DNA of 64,000 nt from Rhodococcus sp. IEGM 1381 (lineage in GTDB: Bacteria > Actinomycetota > Actinomycetes > Mycobacteriales > Mycobacteriaceae). The notes beneath the pieces were generated by a model, which was not told the origin of the DNA, searched no databases, and was given only the letters and a program-made list of their open reading frames with translations. The translations under genes were made by a program, and so were the position numbers. This document shows, piece by piece, positions 34,485 through 43,595 of this stretch. The first letter of the stretch is position 1. Every line of letters starts with the position of its first letter. Location: the NCBI RefSeq assembly GCF_030056795.1, contig NZ_JASHKQ010000005.1, positions 1 to 64,000 on the forward strand. The letters run 5' to 3'.

Positions 34485-35294
34485 ATGCCGGGCCTACGAC
34501 GCAACGTCCTCAGAAACGCTGTCCCAATTGTCGGTATTGCGCTAGCTCTCACTTGCGCAGCTCCAGCGCAGGCTCTGCCGACACCCGCTGACCTCGCCGA
34601 CGTGCCATCCCGAACCTCGATCTCGTACGAACACGTGCCGACAGGCACGTACGTAGGCAGTGCCGAGGACAACTCCGCCCGCCCGGGTTTGTCGACGGTC
34701 AAGCTGTACATGGCCGACTACGTCGTACGACGCGGCGACGGTTCTGCACGTGATCGCGACCTGGCCGCTCGAATGGTGCAGGTCAGCGACGACAGCGCCG
34801 CCTCTGTGCTCGACAACAAGTACCCCCAGGCCATCGATGCGACGGCCGCGGAATTCGGACTCACCTCCACCTCACGCGGAGGCTTCTGGGGCAGTTCGTA
34901 CACCAGCACAGCCGACACCGTGCGATTCCTGGCGGCGAAGAAGCGCACCGATCCCGCCAGCCCGGTACTGGCCTGGATGACCACGGCGGCTCCGGTGGCA
35001 CGCGATGGAATGGTTCAGGACTGGGGCACTGAGCAGTTGCCCGGCGCGATCGGGACCAAGTGGGGATGGGCCGACGACCGATCGAGTGTGGTCGCGTCGG
35101 CGTCGATCGGCGATGATTTCGTAATCGCATCCAATACATACGGACCGACCAGGTCCAATACCGACGACGTGTTGGCAGCGCTCGGCGGCGTCGAGTTGAC
35201 GGCACCGCCCGCCCCCGCTCCTGTTCCGAACCTTCCCGCGATTCCCGGCCTGCCGTCGGTCGAAGAACTGCTGCAGATGCTCGCTCCTCGCTGA
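34485..35294 (+). CDS. Secreted beta-lactamase-fold serine hydrolase-like protein
   Basis: A 269-residue protein with an N-terminal signal peptide (hydrophobic core VPIVGIALALTCAAPAQA, cleavage probably after Ala30). The class A beta-lactamase/DD-peptidase-type motifs are present in altered form. Ser70-Thr-Val-Lys73 matches SxxK, Ser101-Asp-Asp stands for SDN, and Thr191-Lys-Trp-Gly stands for KTG. A Pro-rich tail (APAPVPNLPAIPGLP) ends the protein. It is exported and could act on peptidoglycan-type substrates or be inactive. A true resistance enzyme is unlikely given the altered motifs. Confidence 0.75.
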   Translation: MPGLRRNVLRNAVPIVGIALALTCAAPAQALPTPADLADVPSRTSISYEHVPTGTYVGSAEDNSARPGLSTVKLYMADYVVRRGDGSARDRDLAARMVQVSDDSAASVLDNKYPQAIDATAAEFGLTSTSRGGFWGSSYTSTADTVRFLAAKKRTDPASPVLAWMTTAAPVARDGMVQDWGTEQLPGAIGTKWGWADDRSSVVASASIGDDFVIASNTYGPTRSNTDDVLAALGGVELTAPPAPAPVPNLPAIPGLPSVEELLQMLAPR

Positions 35295-35384
35295 CACGTT
35301 CGAATAGTTTGTCGTACCCCTCCCCTAGTCTGCGATTCACCGAAAAGTTCGGGGACCACACCGGGGGACGTGGAGGGGACGACG

Positions 35385-36686
35385 ATGAGTCGTATCAATC
35401 TGGACAGTATTTTCAAGTATTCGCGCGCAAACAATGTGCGAGACGGTGCCGATCCGAACGAGTTGCTCGACAGCGGAATCGGTTTCGCCCAGTTGGGGTC
35501 GTCGGCGAAGGACATGACCCAGCTGATCGCGGAACGCCTGTCCGCTGCGGACGAAACCGATCGAGCTTGTTCGGTGCACGATCGCGCAGCAAGAATACTC
35601 GACGACGCTCTCGACACGGCTTTCGAGAACGGTTGGCAGCCTGCCGAACTGGTACACGTAACCCGTCAGAGCGCCGGAAGCGACGGCGCGGTGGTCATGG
35701 TCGAGGCTATCGGCTCCCACATGGCGCGAAGTTCCGCCGACAGCCTTGCTCCGGATTTCTGGCGAGATCAGTTGTCCGAGCTGAACGTCGAATCTGCAGG
35801 CGGCACCACCGCCGACCGTCTTCGGCGGTTGCGTTCGTACAACCGGCGATCGTCGGCACAATCGTGGTACACCCTGTTACTCGTACTCGGTTGCGCAACA
35901 TGGTTGTTGCCCCTAGAGACACTCCTGCCCCCTCCCACTCGATGGACATCACGCACCACGCCTACGGGTCCGCGGCAGATGGCGGACTCGAAGATGCTCG
36001 GCAGAATACGAGGGTTGCTGGCCAAGGCCGAGTCCACGCAATTCCCCGCTGAAGCCGAGGCATTTTCGGCCAAGGCTCAGGACCTGATGACGCGCTATGC
36101 GATCGACAGCGCGCTTCTCGACGAGGGGAACTCTCGCAGCTTGATCGACGATGTCGTCACTCGTCGCATCATGGTGAGCAATCCGTACTCGAAAGCTAAA
36201 CTGCTTCTGCTGCACAGCGTGTGCAAGGCCAACGGTGCCAGAACAGTGTGGAAAAAGAAGTACATGCTGGCCACCGTGATCGGTCTACCCGTCGATCTCG
36301 ATCTTTGCGAACTTCTGTACACCTCGTTACTGGTCCAATCGGCACGCGCACTCGATGAGGTCGGCGAGTCGCCGACCTCGCGGACTCGCAGCTTTCGTCA
36401 TGCATTCCTGATCGCCTACGCCCACCGAGTCGGCGAACGATTGCACGACGCACGCACGCGAGCTACTGCGGCGGCAACGCAACAGCACGGATCGGCTCTG
36501 GTGCCGATCATGGCGAAGCGATCCGATGCCGTGGACCGCGCCTACGCTGCCCGGTACCCGTCGACGAAAACGATCAAGTTCGGCAGCGACAATGCTCAGG
36601 GGTGGCTTGCGGGCCGGGCCGCCGCCGAACTCGCCGACCTTACCGGTGGGCGCGAACGAATCGACAAATCCGATCTGGCCTCGTAG
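35385..36686 (+). CDS. DUF2786 domain protein
   Basis: A 433-residue protein. Residues around 205-245 form a DUF2786 domain (MLGRIRGLLAKAESTQFPAEAEAFSAKAQDLM). The N-terminal 190 residues are helical with one hydrophobic stretch (YTLLLVLGCATWLLPL); the C-terminal part is helical and Arg/Ala-rich. The ATG at 35385 follows GGAGGGG; a GTG five codons earlier overlaps that site. DUF2786 has no established function. Confidence 0.8.
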   Translation: MSRINLDSIFKYSRANNVRDGADPNELLDSGIGFAQLGSSAKDMTQLIAERLSAADETDRACSVHDRAARILDDALDTAFENGWQPAELVHVTRQSAGSDGAVVMVEAIGSHMARSSADSLAPDFWRDQLSELNVESAGGTTADRLRRLRSYNRRSSAQSWYTLLLVLGCATWLLPLETLLPPPTRWTSRTTPTGPRQMADSKMLGRIRGLLAKAESTQFPAEAEAFSAKAQDLMTRYAIDSALLDEGNSRSLIDDVVTRRIMVSNPYSKAKLLLLHSVCKANGARTVWKKKYMLATVIGLPVDLDLCELLYTSLLVQSARALDEVGESPTSRTRSFRHAFLIAYAHRVGERLHDARTRATAAATQQHGSALVPIMAKRSDAVDRAYAARYPSTKTIKFGSDNAQGWLAGRAAAELADLTGGRERIDKSDLAS

Positions 36687-36706
36687 TGCGGGCTACATTG
36701 ACTGAC

Positions 36707-38323
36707 ATGACCGGTCTGGATACTCCGCTGACACCACTTCGCTTTCTCGAACGCGCTGCGGAGGTTCATCCCCACAAGACCGCCGTGGAGGATGGTCCGC
36801 GCACCTTCACCTACGAGCAGTTCGCCGCCGCCGTCACCAGGCTCGCGCATGCCCTGCGCGCGTCGGGGGTCGGCCACGGCGATCGGGTGGCCTACATTGC
36901 GTCGAACTCGGCGGAGCTGCTGTTCGCGCATTACGCGGTGCCACTGGCCGGTGCCGTTCTGGTCGCGATCAACACCAGGCTCTCACCGGACGAAGTTCGC
37001 TACATCTGCGATCACTCCGGTTCGGTTCTGTTGTTGGGTGATTCGGCACTGCTGGCCGGGCTCGGAACAGATCCCATCGCAGATTCGGTCACCGAGATCG
37101 TCGAGACTCCCTCGGTGGACGGCACGTACGACAAGCTGCCGCACACCACGCGATACGACGCATTCCTCGAACGGGGCACCGACGAACCGATGGAGTGGGA
37201 GGTCGACGACGAGACGTCGACCATCACGATCAATTACACCTCGGGCACCACCGGTCGACCCAAGGGCGTGATGTACACCCACCGCGGCGCCTACCTCAAT
37301 TCCCTGGGAGAACTGCACCACCAGGGATTCGGCGTCGACACCCGCTATCTATGGACTCTGCCGATGTTCCACTGCAACGGATGGTGCACCACGTGGGCGG
37401 TCACGGCCGCCTCCGGCACACACGTATGCCTTCGCGGAGTGCGTGGCGACGCCATCTGGTCGGCCATCGACAACGGCGTCGATCACCTTGCCGGTGCGCC
37501 GACCGTGTTGACCACGCTCGCCACTGCTGCAGAGGCACATTCACTCGACCGACCGCTGACCATCGTCACAGCAGGAGCTCCTCCGAGCCCGACGATCATC
37601 GCCAAGATTCGAGCATTGGGAGCAACGCTCGTACACGTCTACGGCCTCACCGAAACCTACGGTCCCTATTCGGTGTGCGAGGCGAAGCAGGAATGGCTCG
37701 ACCTGGATGCAGACGAACAGGCTCGTCGCTTGGCCAGACAGGGAGTCGGCATGCTCACTGCAGACCGTCTGCGCGTGGTACGCGACAAGCCCGGTCCCGG
37801 TGGAGTTTTGATCGACGTCGAACCCGACGGCGGTGAAATGGGCGAGATCGTCATGCGCGGCAACAACGTCATGAAGGGGTATTACAACGACACTGCCGGC
37901 ACGACACAGGCTTTCGCGGGCGGCTGGTTCCATTCCGGTGACCTCGGGGTGATGCATCCCGACGGCTACGTTCAGCTACTCGATCGCGCCAAGGACGTCG
38001 TCATTTCCGGGGGCGAGAACATCTCGACCATCGAGGTGGAGCAGGCACTGGCGAGCCATCCCGCCGTCGCCGATGTTGCGGTGATCGGGGTGCCCGACGA
38101 CAAGTGGGGAGAGCGGCCTAAGGCATTCGTGGTTCTGGTGCCCGGCGCGGACGCCTCGGAAGCCGAGCTCGAGGCGCACGTAAAATCGGCCATCGCGTCG
38201 TACAAAGCCCCGCGCAACGTCGAATTCATCGTCGAGCTGCCGAAGACATCGACCGGCAAGATCAGGAAGAAAGAGCTGCGCGACGCCGAGTGGGGCACGT
38301 CCACATCCAAGATCAACGGGTAG
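36707..38323 (+). CDS. AMP-forming acyl-CoA ligase
   Basis: A 538-residue ANL-superfamily enzyme. YTSGTTGRPKGVMYTHRGAY is the P-loop, VYGLTETYGP the adenine motif, GWFHSGDLGVMHPDGYVQLLDRAKD the hinge region and PKTSTGKIRKKELR the catalytic lysine loop. It activates a carboxylic acid with ATP and joins it to CoA. Sequence pattern suggests a medium/long-chain acyl or aryl acid; the exact substrate is unknown. A GTG at 36686 overlapping the previous stop (TAGTG) is an alternative start seven codons upstream. Confidence 0.9.
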   Translation: MTGLDTPLTPLRFLERAAEVHPHKTAVEDGPRTFTYEQFAAAVTRLAHALRASGVGHGDRVAYIASNSAELLFAHYAVPLAGAVLVAINTRLSPDEVRYICDHSGSVLLLGDSALLAGLGTDPIADSVTEIVETPSVDGTYDKLPHTTRYDAFLERGTDEPMEWEVDDETSTITINYTSGTTGRPKGVMYTHRGAYLNSLGELHHQGFGVDTRYLWTLPMFHCNGWCTTWAVTAASGTHVCLRGVRGDAIWSAIDNGVDHLAGAPTVLTTLATAAEAHSLDRPLTIVTAGAPPSPTIIAKIRALGATLVHVYGLTETYGPYSVCEAKQEWLDLDADEQARRLARQGVGMLTADRLRVVRDKPGPGGVLIDVEPDGGEMGEIVMRGNNVMKGYYNDTAGTTQAFAGGWFHSGDLGVMHPDGYVQLLDRAKDVVISGGENISTIEVEQALASHPAVADVAVIGVPDDKWGERPKAFVVLVPGADASEAELEAHVKSAIASYKAPRNVEFIVELPKTSTGKIRKKELRDAEWGTSTSKING

Positions 38324-38332
38324 CCCACGAGG

Positions 38333-39928
38333 TCACGCCATTTGCACACCGGCGATTTCGGTGACGCCGCCCTTGCCGTCGAACGACAACTGCCGAAATG
38401 CCACCTTCTCGACGAAGAACCTGTCGTGGCTCACCAGGATCACCGCGCCGGGAAAGGCCATCAGCGCGCGTTCGAGCACCTGGGTGCTCTGCAGGTCGAG
38501 GTGGTTGGTGGGCTCGTCGAGCACGATGACGCCTGCGCCGAACAACAGGCACTGCGCCAATGCAACTCGTGCCTTTTGCCCACCGGACAGCACCCCGATC
38601 TTCGACTTGAGATCCAGCTCGGAGAACTGCAACAACGTGAGGAAGCGGTGGACTTCCTTCTTCGTCGCGGTCAGAGCGAGACTGCCCGGCATCGCGTTCA
38701 CCGAATGCGACACCGTGTCGTCGAGATCGAGATCGGCCAGCACCTGGTTGTAGTAGATGAACGACGGCGCTTTGGTCTTCCATTTGATCTTGCCGCTGTC
38801 CGGTTGCTCGGCACCGACAAGAATGTCGACGAGAGTGGTCTTTCCACATCCATTGGGTCCAGTGATGGCGATGCGGTCACCGCGGTGCACGGTGAATGAG
38901 ATGTTCTCGAAGAGTCGTTGCTCGCCATAGCTTTTGGCGATCCCGTTGATCTCCGCCAGGTTGTCGTGCACATGCAGACCGCCGTAGATGGCGGTGACCA
39001 CCGTGTCGACAGGTCGTGGACTCTTGCTCTTCTTGATGTTCGCCAGTCGACGCTTGAGCACCCCGCTGGGGTTCTTCACTGCTTCCTTGCGATCACTGAT
39101 CGCTTCTTGCTCGTAGGCCAGCAGCTGTTGCTCGTTGCTGAACTCGCGTTCGAGGTTCTTGAGTCGAAACTGCTTCTGCTGAACGTATTCCGAGTAGCTA
39201 CCGTCGTACGTCTGCAGGTGATGGTTCTCGATTTCGACGATGCTGGTGACGACCTGCTCGAGGAATGCGCGGTCGTGCGAGACAACGAGAAGCGCACCGC
39301 GGAAATCTCGTAGCCAACGTTCGAGCCATGCGATTCCGGCAACATCGAGGAAGTTCGTCGGCTCGTCGAGGAGCAGGACGTCCGGGGCCTCGATGAGGAT
39401 CTTGGCCAACGCAGCGCGGTTGCGCCAACCACCGGACAGTCGATCGACGGGCAGCTCACGTCGTTCGGCGTTGAATCCGAGCATCGACAGCACTGTGTCG
39501 ATCTGCTGGTGGTAGGTCCAACCGCCGCTGTTCTCCATGGCGTCGAGCAGTTCTGCTTGACGGTCGACGAGCTTGTACATCTGCTTCTCGTCCAGGTCGC
39601 CGCCCAATGCGGTCTCGACCTCGGCCAATTCGGTCTCGATTGCGTGGACAGCGCCGAAGAGAGATTCGAGCTCCGTTTGAATGCTGCGATCGCCGTCCAA
39701 TTCGGAGAACTGCGAGAAGTACCCAATCCGTGCGCCCTCTGTGACGTCGACGGTCCCGGAATCGGGTGTCTCACGCCCGAGAAGAAGCTGCAGCAGGGTG
39801 GTCTTTCCCGTTCCGTTGCGGCCGATCAGCCCGATGCGATCACCGTCGGCGAGACGAAAGAACACCTCGCGCAGCATCACCTTCTGGTCGTATCCCTTGG
39901 CAACGTCGTTCAAGCGGATCCAGCTCAA
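38333..39928 (-). CDS. ABC-F family ATPase
   Basis: A 531-residue soluble protein with two ABC nucleotide-binding domains and no membrane segments. Walker A motifs are GRNGTGKTT and GPNGCGKTT; signature motifs are LSGGWRNRAALAK and LSGGQKARVALAQ; both DEPTN Walker B stretches are present. The linker between them (about residues 245-310) is Lys/Arg/Glu-rich, as in ribosome-acting ABC-F proteins. It most likely acts at the ribosomal E site in translation or antibiotic protection. It converges with the acyl-CoA ligase gene. Confidence 0.9.
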   Translation of the reverse strand: MSWIRLNDVAKGYDQKVMLREVFFRLADGDRIGLIGRNGTGKTTLLQLLLGRETPDSGTVDVTEGARIGYFSQFSELDGDRSIQTELESLFGAVHAIETELAEVETALGGDLDEKQMYKLVDRQAELLDAMENSGGWTYHQQIDTVLSMLGFNAERRELPVDRLSGGWRNRAALAKILIEAPDVLLLDEPTNFLDVAGIAWLERWLRDFRGALLVVSHDRAFLEQVVTSIVEIENHHLQTYDGSYSEYVQQKQFRLKNLEREFSNEQQLLAYEQEAISDRKEAVKNPSGVLKRRLANIKKSKSPRPVDTVVTAIYGGLHVHDNLAEINGIAKSYGEQRLFENISFTVHRGDRIAITGPNGCGKTTLVDILVGAEQPDSGKIKWKTKAPSFIYYNQVLADLDLDDTVSHSVNAMPGSLALTATKKEVHRFLTLLQFSELDLKSKIGVLSGGQKARVALAQCLLFGAGVIVLDEPTNHLDLQSTQVLERALMAFPGAVILVSHDRFFVEKVAFRQLSFDGKGGVTEIAGVQMA

Positions 39929-40115
39929 GCGTTCACTTCTCCTGAAACTCGGGTCCGCTGAGTCGTCGAACCGGGCTCGCTCACTCTAGCCGCGCTTCAG
40001 CCTGCGTCTTTCACGTCGACTGTTCTGATCGGCTCCCCAGTTTCGGATAACCGACGCCGATCGGCGGCACATATTCAAAACTGAGTAGCGGATCGCCTGT
40101 GCGCTCGCGGAACAC
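39929..40115. other. Intergenic gap without a recognised gene
   Basis: This 187-bp stretch between two leftward genes holds the probable promoter of the ABC-F gene. I see no coding frame or strong hairpin. Confidence 0.3.
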
Positions 40116-40793
40116 TCATTTGCCGGTGATGGTCGCGAGCGAATCGACGGGCGGGGACACAACGACGGGATCACGTCCGGACCACAGATCGAGCACTGCT
40201 TTGGGGCGCGCCAACAACTCTCGCGCGTAGTTGCGAACCACCGCGAGTGTATTGCAGTCGATGCACTCGGCAGTCACGCCGTCGACCTCCAAGCCCATGT
40301 CCTCGCACAGCGCCACGGCGCGCGAGACGTGAAGGGGCTGGCTGATGATCAGGCCACGTTCGACGCCGAAGGTCTCTTTCGCCCGAGCGCATGTGTCGTA
40401 GGTGTCGACGCCGTGATCGTCGCCGATGATCACGGCAGGGTCGATGCCGTGCTCGATCAGATAGTCGGTCATGGCCTGAATTTCGTTGCCGGAGTTGCCG
40501 TCTGCGTCGCCGGAGACCAGAATCGCTTTGATCTTTCCGGTTTGCATCAACGCGATCGCGGCGTCGAGGCGACCGGCGAGAAACCGCATCGGTTTGCCGT
40601 CGCGCACCTGCGCGCCGAGAACGATCGCCACGGGCGCATCCGGTGCATCGTCGACGTCGTAGACCTTGCCAGCCGTCGCATAGGCAACCCAACCGGCCGA
40701 AGCCAGAACGATCGCCACCAGTGCTGCAACGAGTGCAGACACCGCTCGCAGGAGTCGCCGGACCAGTCCTCGGGGTTTTGCTTTCGTACTCAT
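40116..40793 (-). CDS. SanA/YdcF-like DUF218 membrane protein
   Basis: A 225-residue protein with a basic N terminus, one membrane anchor (about residues 14-38) and an external DUF218 domain: PVAIVLGAQVRDGKPMRFLAGRL, ILVSGDADG, and a late LIISQPLHVSRAVALCEDMGLEV. E. coli SanA of this family affects envelope barrier function. The ATG at 40793 follows AACGAGATC. It is the start nearest the domain; an upstream in-frame ATG (40856) would add a basic, unlikely extension. Confidence 0.87.
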   Translation of the reverse strand: MSTKAKPRGLVRRLLRAVSALVAALVAIVLASAGWVAYATAGKVYDVDDAPDAPVAIVLGAQVRDGKPMRFLAGRLDAAIALMQTGKIKAILVSGDADGNSGNEIQAMTDYLIEHGIDPAVIIGDDHGVDTYDTCARAKETFGVERGLIISQPLHVSRAVALCEDMGLEVDGVTAECIDCNTLAVVRNYARELLARPKAVLDLWSGRDPVVVSPPVDSLATITGK

Positions 40794-41109
40794 GATCTCG
40801 TTTCGTCGGCGGCAGAGAACTGAACGTAGCCGATGAAAACGGCGCATTTTCGACACCGCGGCGCACCCACATCGATTCCACAGTGAACCCTCAGAAGAAC
40901 CCTGCCCAGCTGCCCCGGATGTCCGACGAGTACCGTACTAGCAGTGAATCCGCTGCTGACCTCTCGACGCTACGTCGATTTGCGTCTGCAAGCCAGCGCT
41001 ACCTGTTGACGGTCCTCTAGACCTCAACCTCTCCGTCGGGCATGTCGGCCCGATGAGCATTCTGTCGCACATCTCTGTCGGCACTTCTTCGTTTTCGAAA
41101 GGCATAACC
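40794..41109 (+). other. Divergent intergenic region upstream of the symporter
   Basis: This 316-bp region carries the promoters of the SanA-like and DAACS genes. TACCGTACTAG near 40932-40942 resembles an extended -10 for the rightward gene. GGGCATGTCGGCCCG (41038-41052) could form a small hairpin in the leader. I recognise no riboswitch class. AAAGG just before 41110 is the ribosome-binding site. Confidence 0.4.
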
Positions 41110-42480
41110 ATGTCTGCGCCCAGCGCTACCCGTACGCGCCGTGTCCCTACCTGGGCAACCGCGTTCGGTCCACAAATCGTTGCCGGTCTCGTGCTCGGTG
41201 TCGTGTTCGGGCTGATCGCTCGTTCTATGCCCGACGCCGACGGCGGCGACCCGAACTGGTTGGTCGGAACTCTGTCGACCATCGGTTCGAGCTACGTCAA
41301 GCTGCTCACCGTCGCAGTCATTCCGCTGGTCTTCACGGCAATCGTCAGCTCCATCGCCAACCTCCGTGAAGTCACGAATGCCGCCCGCCTCGCCATTCAG
41401 ACGCTGTGGTGGTTCGCTATCACAGCGTTCATCGCCGTCATCATCGGCATCGTGATCGGTTTGGTCGCGCAACCGGGCTCACGCACCAGCGCGGGGATGG
41501 ACTCGGCGAAGGATCCGTCCAGTGTCGGATCGTGGTGGTCCTTCCTCACCGGACTCGTGCCGAACAACTTCTTCGCGCTCGGCGCAAAGACCACCGTCAC
41601 CGAGGGCACCGCAACCACATCGTTGAGCTTCAACATCCTGCAGTTGCTGGTGATCGCGGCTGCTATCGGCATCGCGGCACTCAAGGTCGGCAAGAAGGCC
41701 GAGCCCTTCCTCGCATTCAACGCCTCGTTGCTGGCCATCGTGCAGAAGGTGCTGTGGTGGATCATTCGCTTGGCACCGATCGGCACTGCTGCTCTGATCG
41801 GTAACGCGGTTGCCACCTATGGCTGGGATGCGATCGGATCGCTCGGTGTGTTCACCGTGTCGATCTACATCGGTTTGGCTGTGGTGTTCTTCGTGGTGTA
41901 CCCGTTGATCGTTCGCGCCCATGGCCTTTCGGTGCGCAACTTCTACTCGGGCGTCTGGCCGGCAACGCAGCTGGGGTTCGTGTCACGTTCTTCGATCGGA
42001 ACCCTGCCACTCACGGAGCGTGTGACAGAACGCAACCTCGGCGTGCCGCGTGAGTACGCATCGTTCGCGGTCCCGCTCGGGGCGACGACCAAGATGGATG
42101 GTTGCGCGGCAATCTATCCCGCAATCGCGGCTCTCTTCGTGGCTCAGTTCTACGGCATCGATCTCACCATCACCGACTACCTGCTGATCATCGTTGTGTC
42201 TGTGATCGGTTCTGCTGCAACAGCAGGAACGACAGGCGCGACGGTGATGCTCACCCTCACGCTGTCGACACTCGGGTTGCCTCTCGCCGGTGTCGGTCTG
42301 CTGCTCGCGGTGGAGCCGATCGTCGACATGGGCCGCACCGCGGTCAACGTGACCGGCCAGGCGCTGGTGCCGACCATCGTTGCCAAGCGCGAGGGAATCC
42401 TCGACCTCGAGCGGTACAACGCTCCGCGAAACGGCGATCCCTTCGTCGACGAGGAAGCCGAAGTGGAACTGGCTCGCTAG
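41110..42480 (+). CDS. DAACS family dicarboxylate/amino acid:cation symporter
   Basis: A 456-residue carrier with about eight membrane helices plus two re-entrant loops. It has SSIGTLPLT, the conserved serine-rich region before HP1 (here SRSSIGTLP), MDGCAAIYPAIAALFVAQ with the XMDG motif, and the HP2/TM8 part GLPLAGVGLLLAVEPIVDMGRTAVNVTGQ. It imports C4-dicarboxylates, glutamate or aspartate with sodium ions or protons. The ATG at 41110 with AAAGG upstream is preferred over an in-frame ATG 19 codons earlier. Confidence 0.92.
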   Translation: MSAPSATRTRRVPTWATAFGPQIVAGLVLGVVFGLIARSMPDADGGDPNWLVGTLSTIGSSYVKLLTVAVIPLVFTAIVSSIANLREVTNAARLAIQTLWWFAITAFIAVIIGIVIGLVAQPGSRTSAGMDSAKDPSSVGSWWSFLTGLVPNNFFALGAKTTVTEGTATTSLSFNILQLLVIAAAIGIAALKVGKKAEPFLAFNASLLAIVQKVLWWIIRLAPIGTAALIGNAVATYGWDAIGSLGVFTVSIYIGLAVVFFVVYPLIVRAHGLSVRNFYSGVWPATQLGFVSRSSIGTLPLTERVTERNLGVPREYASFAVPLGATTKMDGCAAIYPAIAALFVAQFYGIDLTITDYLLIIVVSVIGSAATAGTTGATVMLTLTLSTLGLPLAGVGLLLAVEPIVDMGRTAVNVTGQALVPTIVAKREGILDLERYNAPRNGDPFVDEEAEVELAR

Positions 42481-42500
42481 CAGCACTTTTCGAACGATCG

Positions 42501-42537
42501 ATCCCGACGACCGAGCAACTGGGTCGTCGGGATTTTT
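42501..42537 (+). terminator. Intrinsic terminator after the symporter gene
   Basis: ATCCCGACGACC (42501-42512) pairs perfectly with GGTCGTCGGGAT (42522-42533) around a 9-nt loop, and four more T residues follow. It starts 20 bases after the symporter stop. This is the clearest Rho-independent terminator in the window. Confidence 0.92.
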
Positions 42538-42540
42538 CGT

Positions 42541-42936
42541 CTATCGCGGTGGCGATAGTGCTTCGACTGATGCCGCGGTGTCACTGTCTGCGGCCTCGAC
42601 ACTCGCGAAATAGTGTTGAAAAAACTCGCGCATCGTCTTGATGATCTCGATCTGCTGCTTGATCGCAAAGCGAGCGGAGCCTTCTTCGCCCACCGCGAGG
42701 CGATGAAACTTGGCTCCAAGTTGCTGAGCGGACGGCAAGTCGCCGAAGGCTTCAGGCGACGACAGGCCGATGGTCATCTCGAACATTTTGTCCAGTTTTT
42801 CGAGGTAGTCGGAACACGCCTTGTCGCAGGCCACTGCAACATCAGCCTCGACGTAGAGTTCGCCGGCATCTGCCTGATCGCGCAATGATCGCCAGTAGGC
42901 AAGGTTGTCGGCCAGACCTAGAGTCCTGTCGGTCAC
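42541..42936 (-). CDS. Small helical protein downstream of a DUF3558 lipoprotein
   Basis: A 131-residue hypothetical soluble protein that is mainly helical (NLAYWRSLRDQADAGELYVE and IKQQIEIIKTMREFFQHYF). It starts at the GTG at 42936 with AAGG upstream, 13 bases after the lipoprotein stop, so the two are probably one transcript. In mycolate actinobacteria DUF3558 genes are often followed by such helical proteins of about WXG100 type size. I cannot assign it to ESX. Confidence 0.72.
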   Translation of the reverse strand: MTDRTLGLADNLAYWRSLRDQADAGELYVEADVAVACDKACSDYLEKLDKMFEMTIGLSSPEAFGDLPSAQQLGAKFHRLAVGEEGSARFAIKQQIEIIKTMREFFQHYFASVEAADSDTAASVEALSPPR

Positions 42937-42949
42937 TGGGGCGTGCCTT

Positions 42950-43522
42950 TCATTTCGGCAAGTAGGACTGAAGGTCCTCGGCATGCTTGTTGACTTCGGC
43001 GCAGGGATCACCCATCAAGTCTTTCGAGCCAATTTTGTGAAGGATGAAGATTACGAGGTTGCCGCTTGCCTCGAGCGCAATACTGCAACCCTCTGGCGGT
43101 TGGCCGTCCTCGGAGAGGTGGAACTGAACTGCTGCGCGAGGGCCTATGTGGACTGGAACCTGATTTTCATTCTGCGGACTGCCTAAGAATTGATCGAGCG
43201 AGTTGATCGAGGACTGGACGATGAAGAAGTACCACGGCGTCTCGGTCGGCCCATCCCACGCACAGTTCTTCCAACCGGGGTACGTCGTAATGCCCGCGAA
43301 GTCCGGCCGCTCCGTACTCACGTCCAGCCCACTTGCGGTGACCGCGGACTTGGGGATCGTGCATGGGTCGAACGGTTCCCCGGGGACCGACGCCACAGTC
43401 GTCTGTTCGGTCGAAAAATCTCCACTCGCGACAGGGCTCCCCTGCGTCGAGGCGGCGCATCCTGTCAGCAACAGCGCCGAAGCGCAAGCTGCCGCAAGCA
43501 GATGCCTACCCGTTGACCGCAT
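42950..43522 (-). CDS. DUF3558 lipoprotein
   Basis: A 190-residue lipoprotein with signal peptide LLAAACASALLLTGC; the lipobox cysteine is Cys22. The mature part has the DUF3558 features FDPCTIP, WKNCAW, and two more cysteines (GCSIAL, DPCAEV) likely to form disulfides. It should be anchored to the outer face of the cytoplasmic membrane. Function unknown; family members are abundant in Nocardia and Rhodococcus. Confidence 0.88.
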   Translation of the reverse strand: MRSTGRHLLAAACASALLLTGCAASTQGSPVASGDFSTEQTTVASVPGEPFDPCTIPKSAVTASGLDVSTERPDFAGITTYPGWKNCAWDGPTETPWYFFIVQSSINSLDQFLGSPQNENQVPVHIGPRAAVQFHLSEDGQPPEGCSIALEASGNLVIFILHKIGSKDLMGDPCAEVNKHAEDLQSYLPK

Positions 43523-43595
43523 ACGTTCACCCTCTCGCCACCGACGTCACTGACGTCACTGAACAGTTGGACGCGACAGGAGCCCGATCGGTTCC

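Noticed and set aside
34485-35294. Beta-lactam resistance gene
   Set aside because: The motifs are altered (SDD, TKWG) and the protein resembles secreted mycolate-bacteria proteins rather than resistance enzymes.
40881-41109. Riboswitch upstream of the symporter
   Set aside because: Only a minor hairpin is visible and no known aptamer pattern was recognised.
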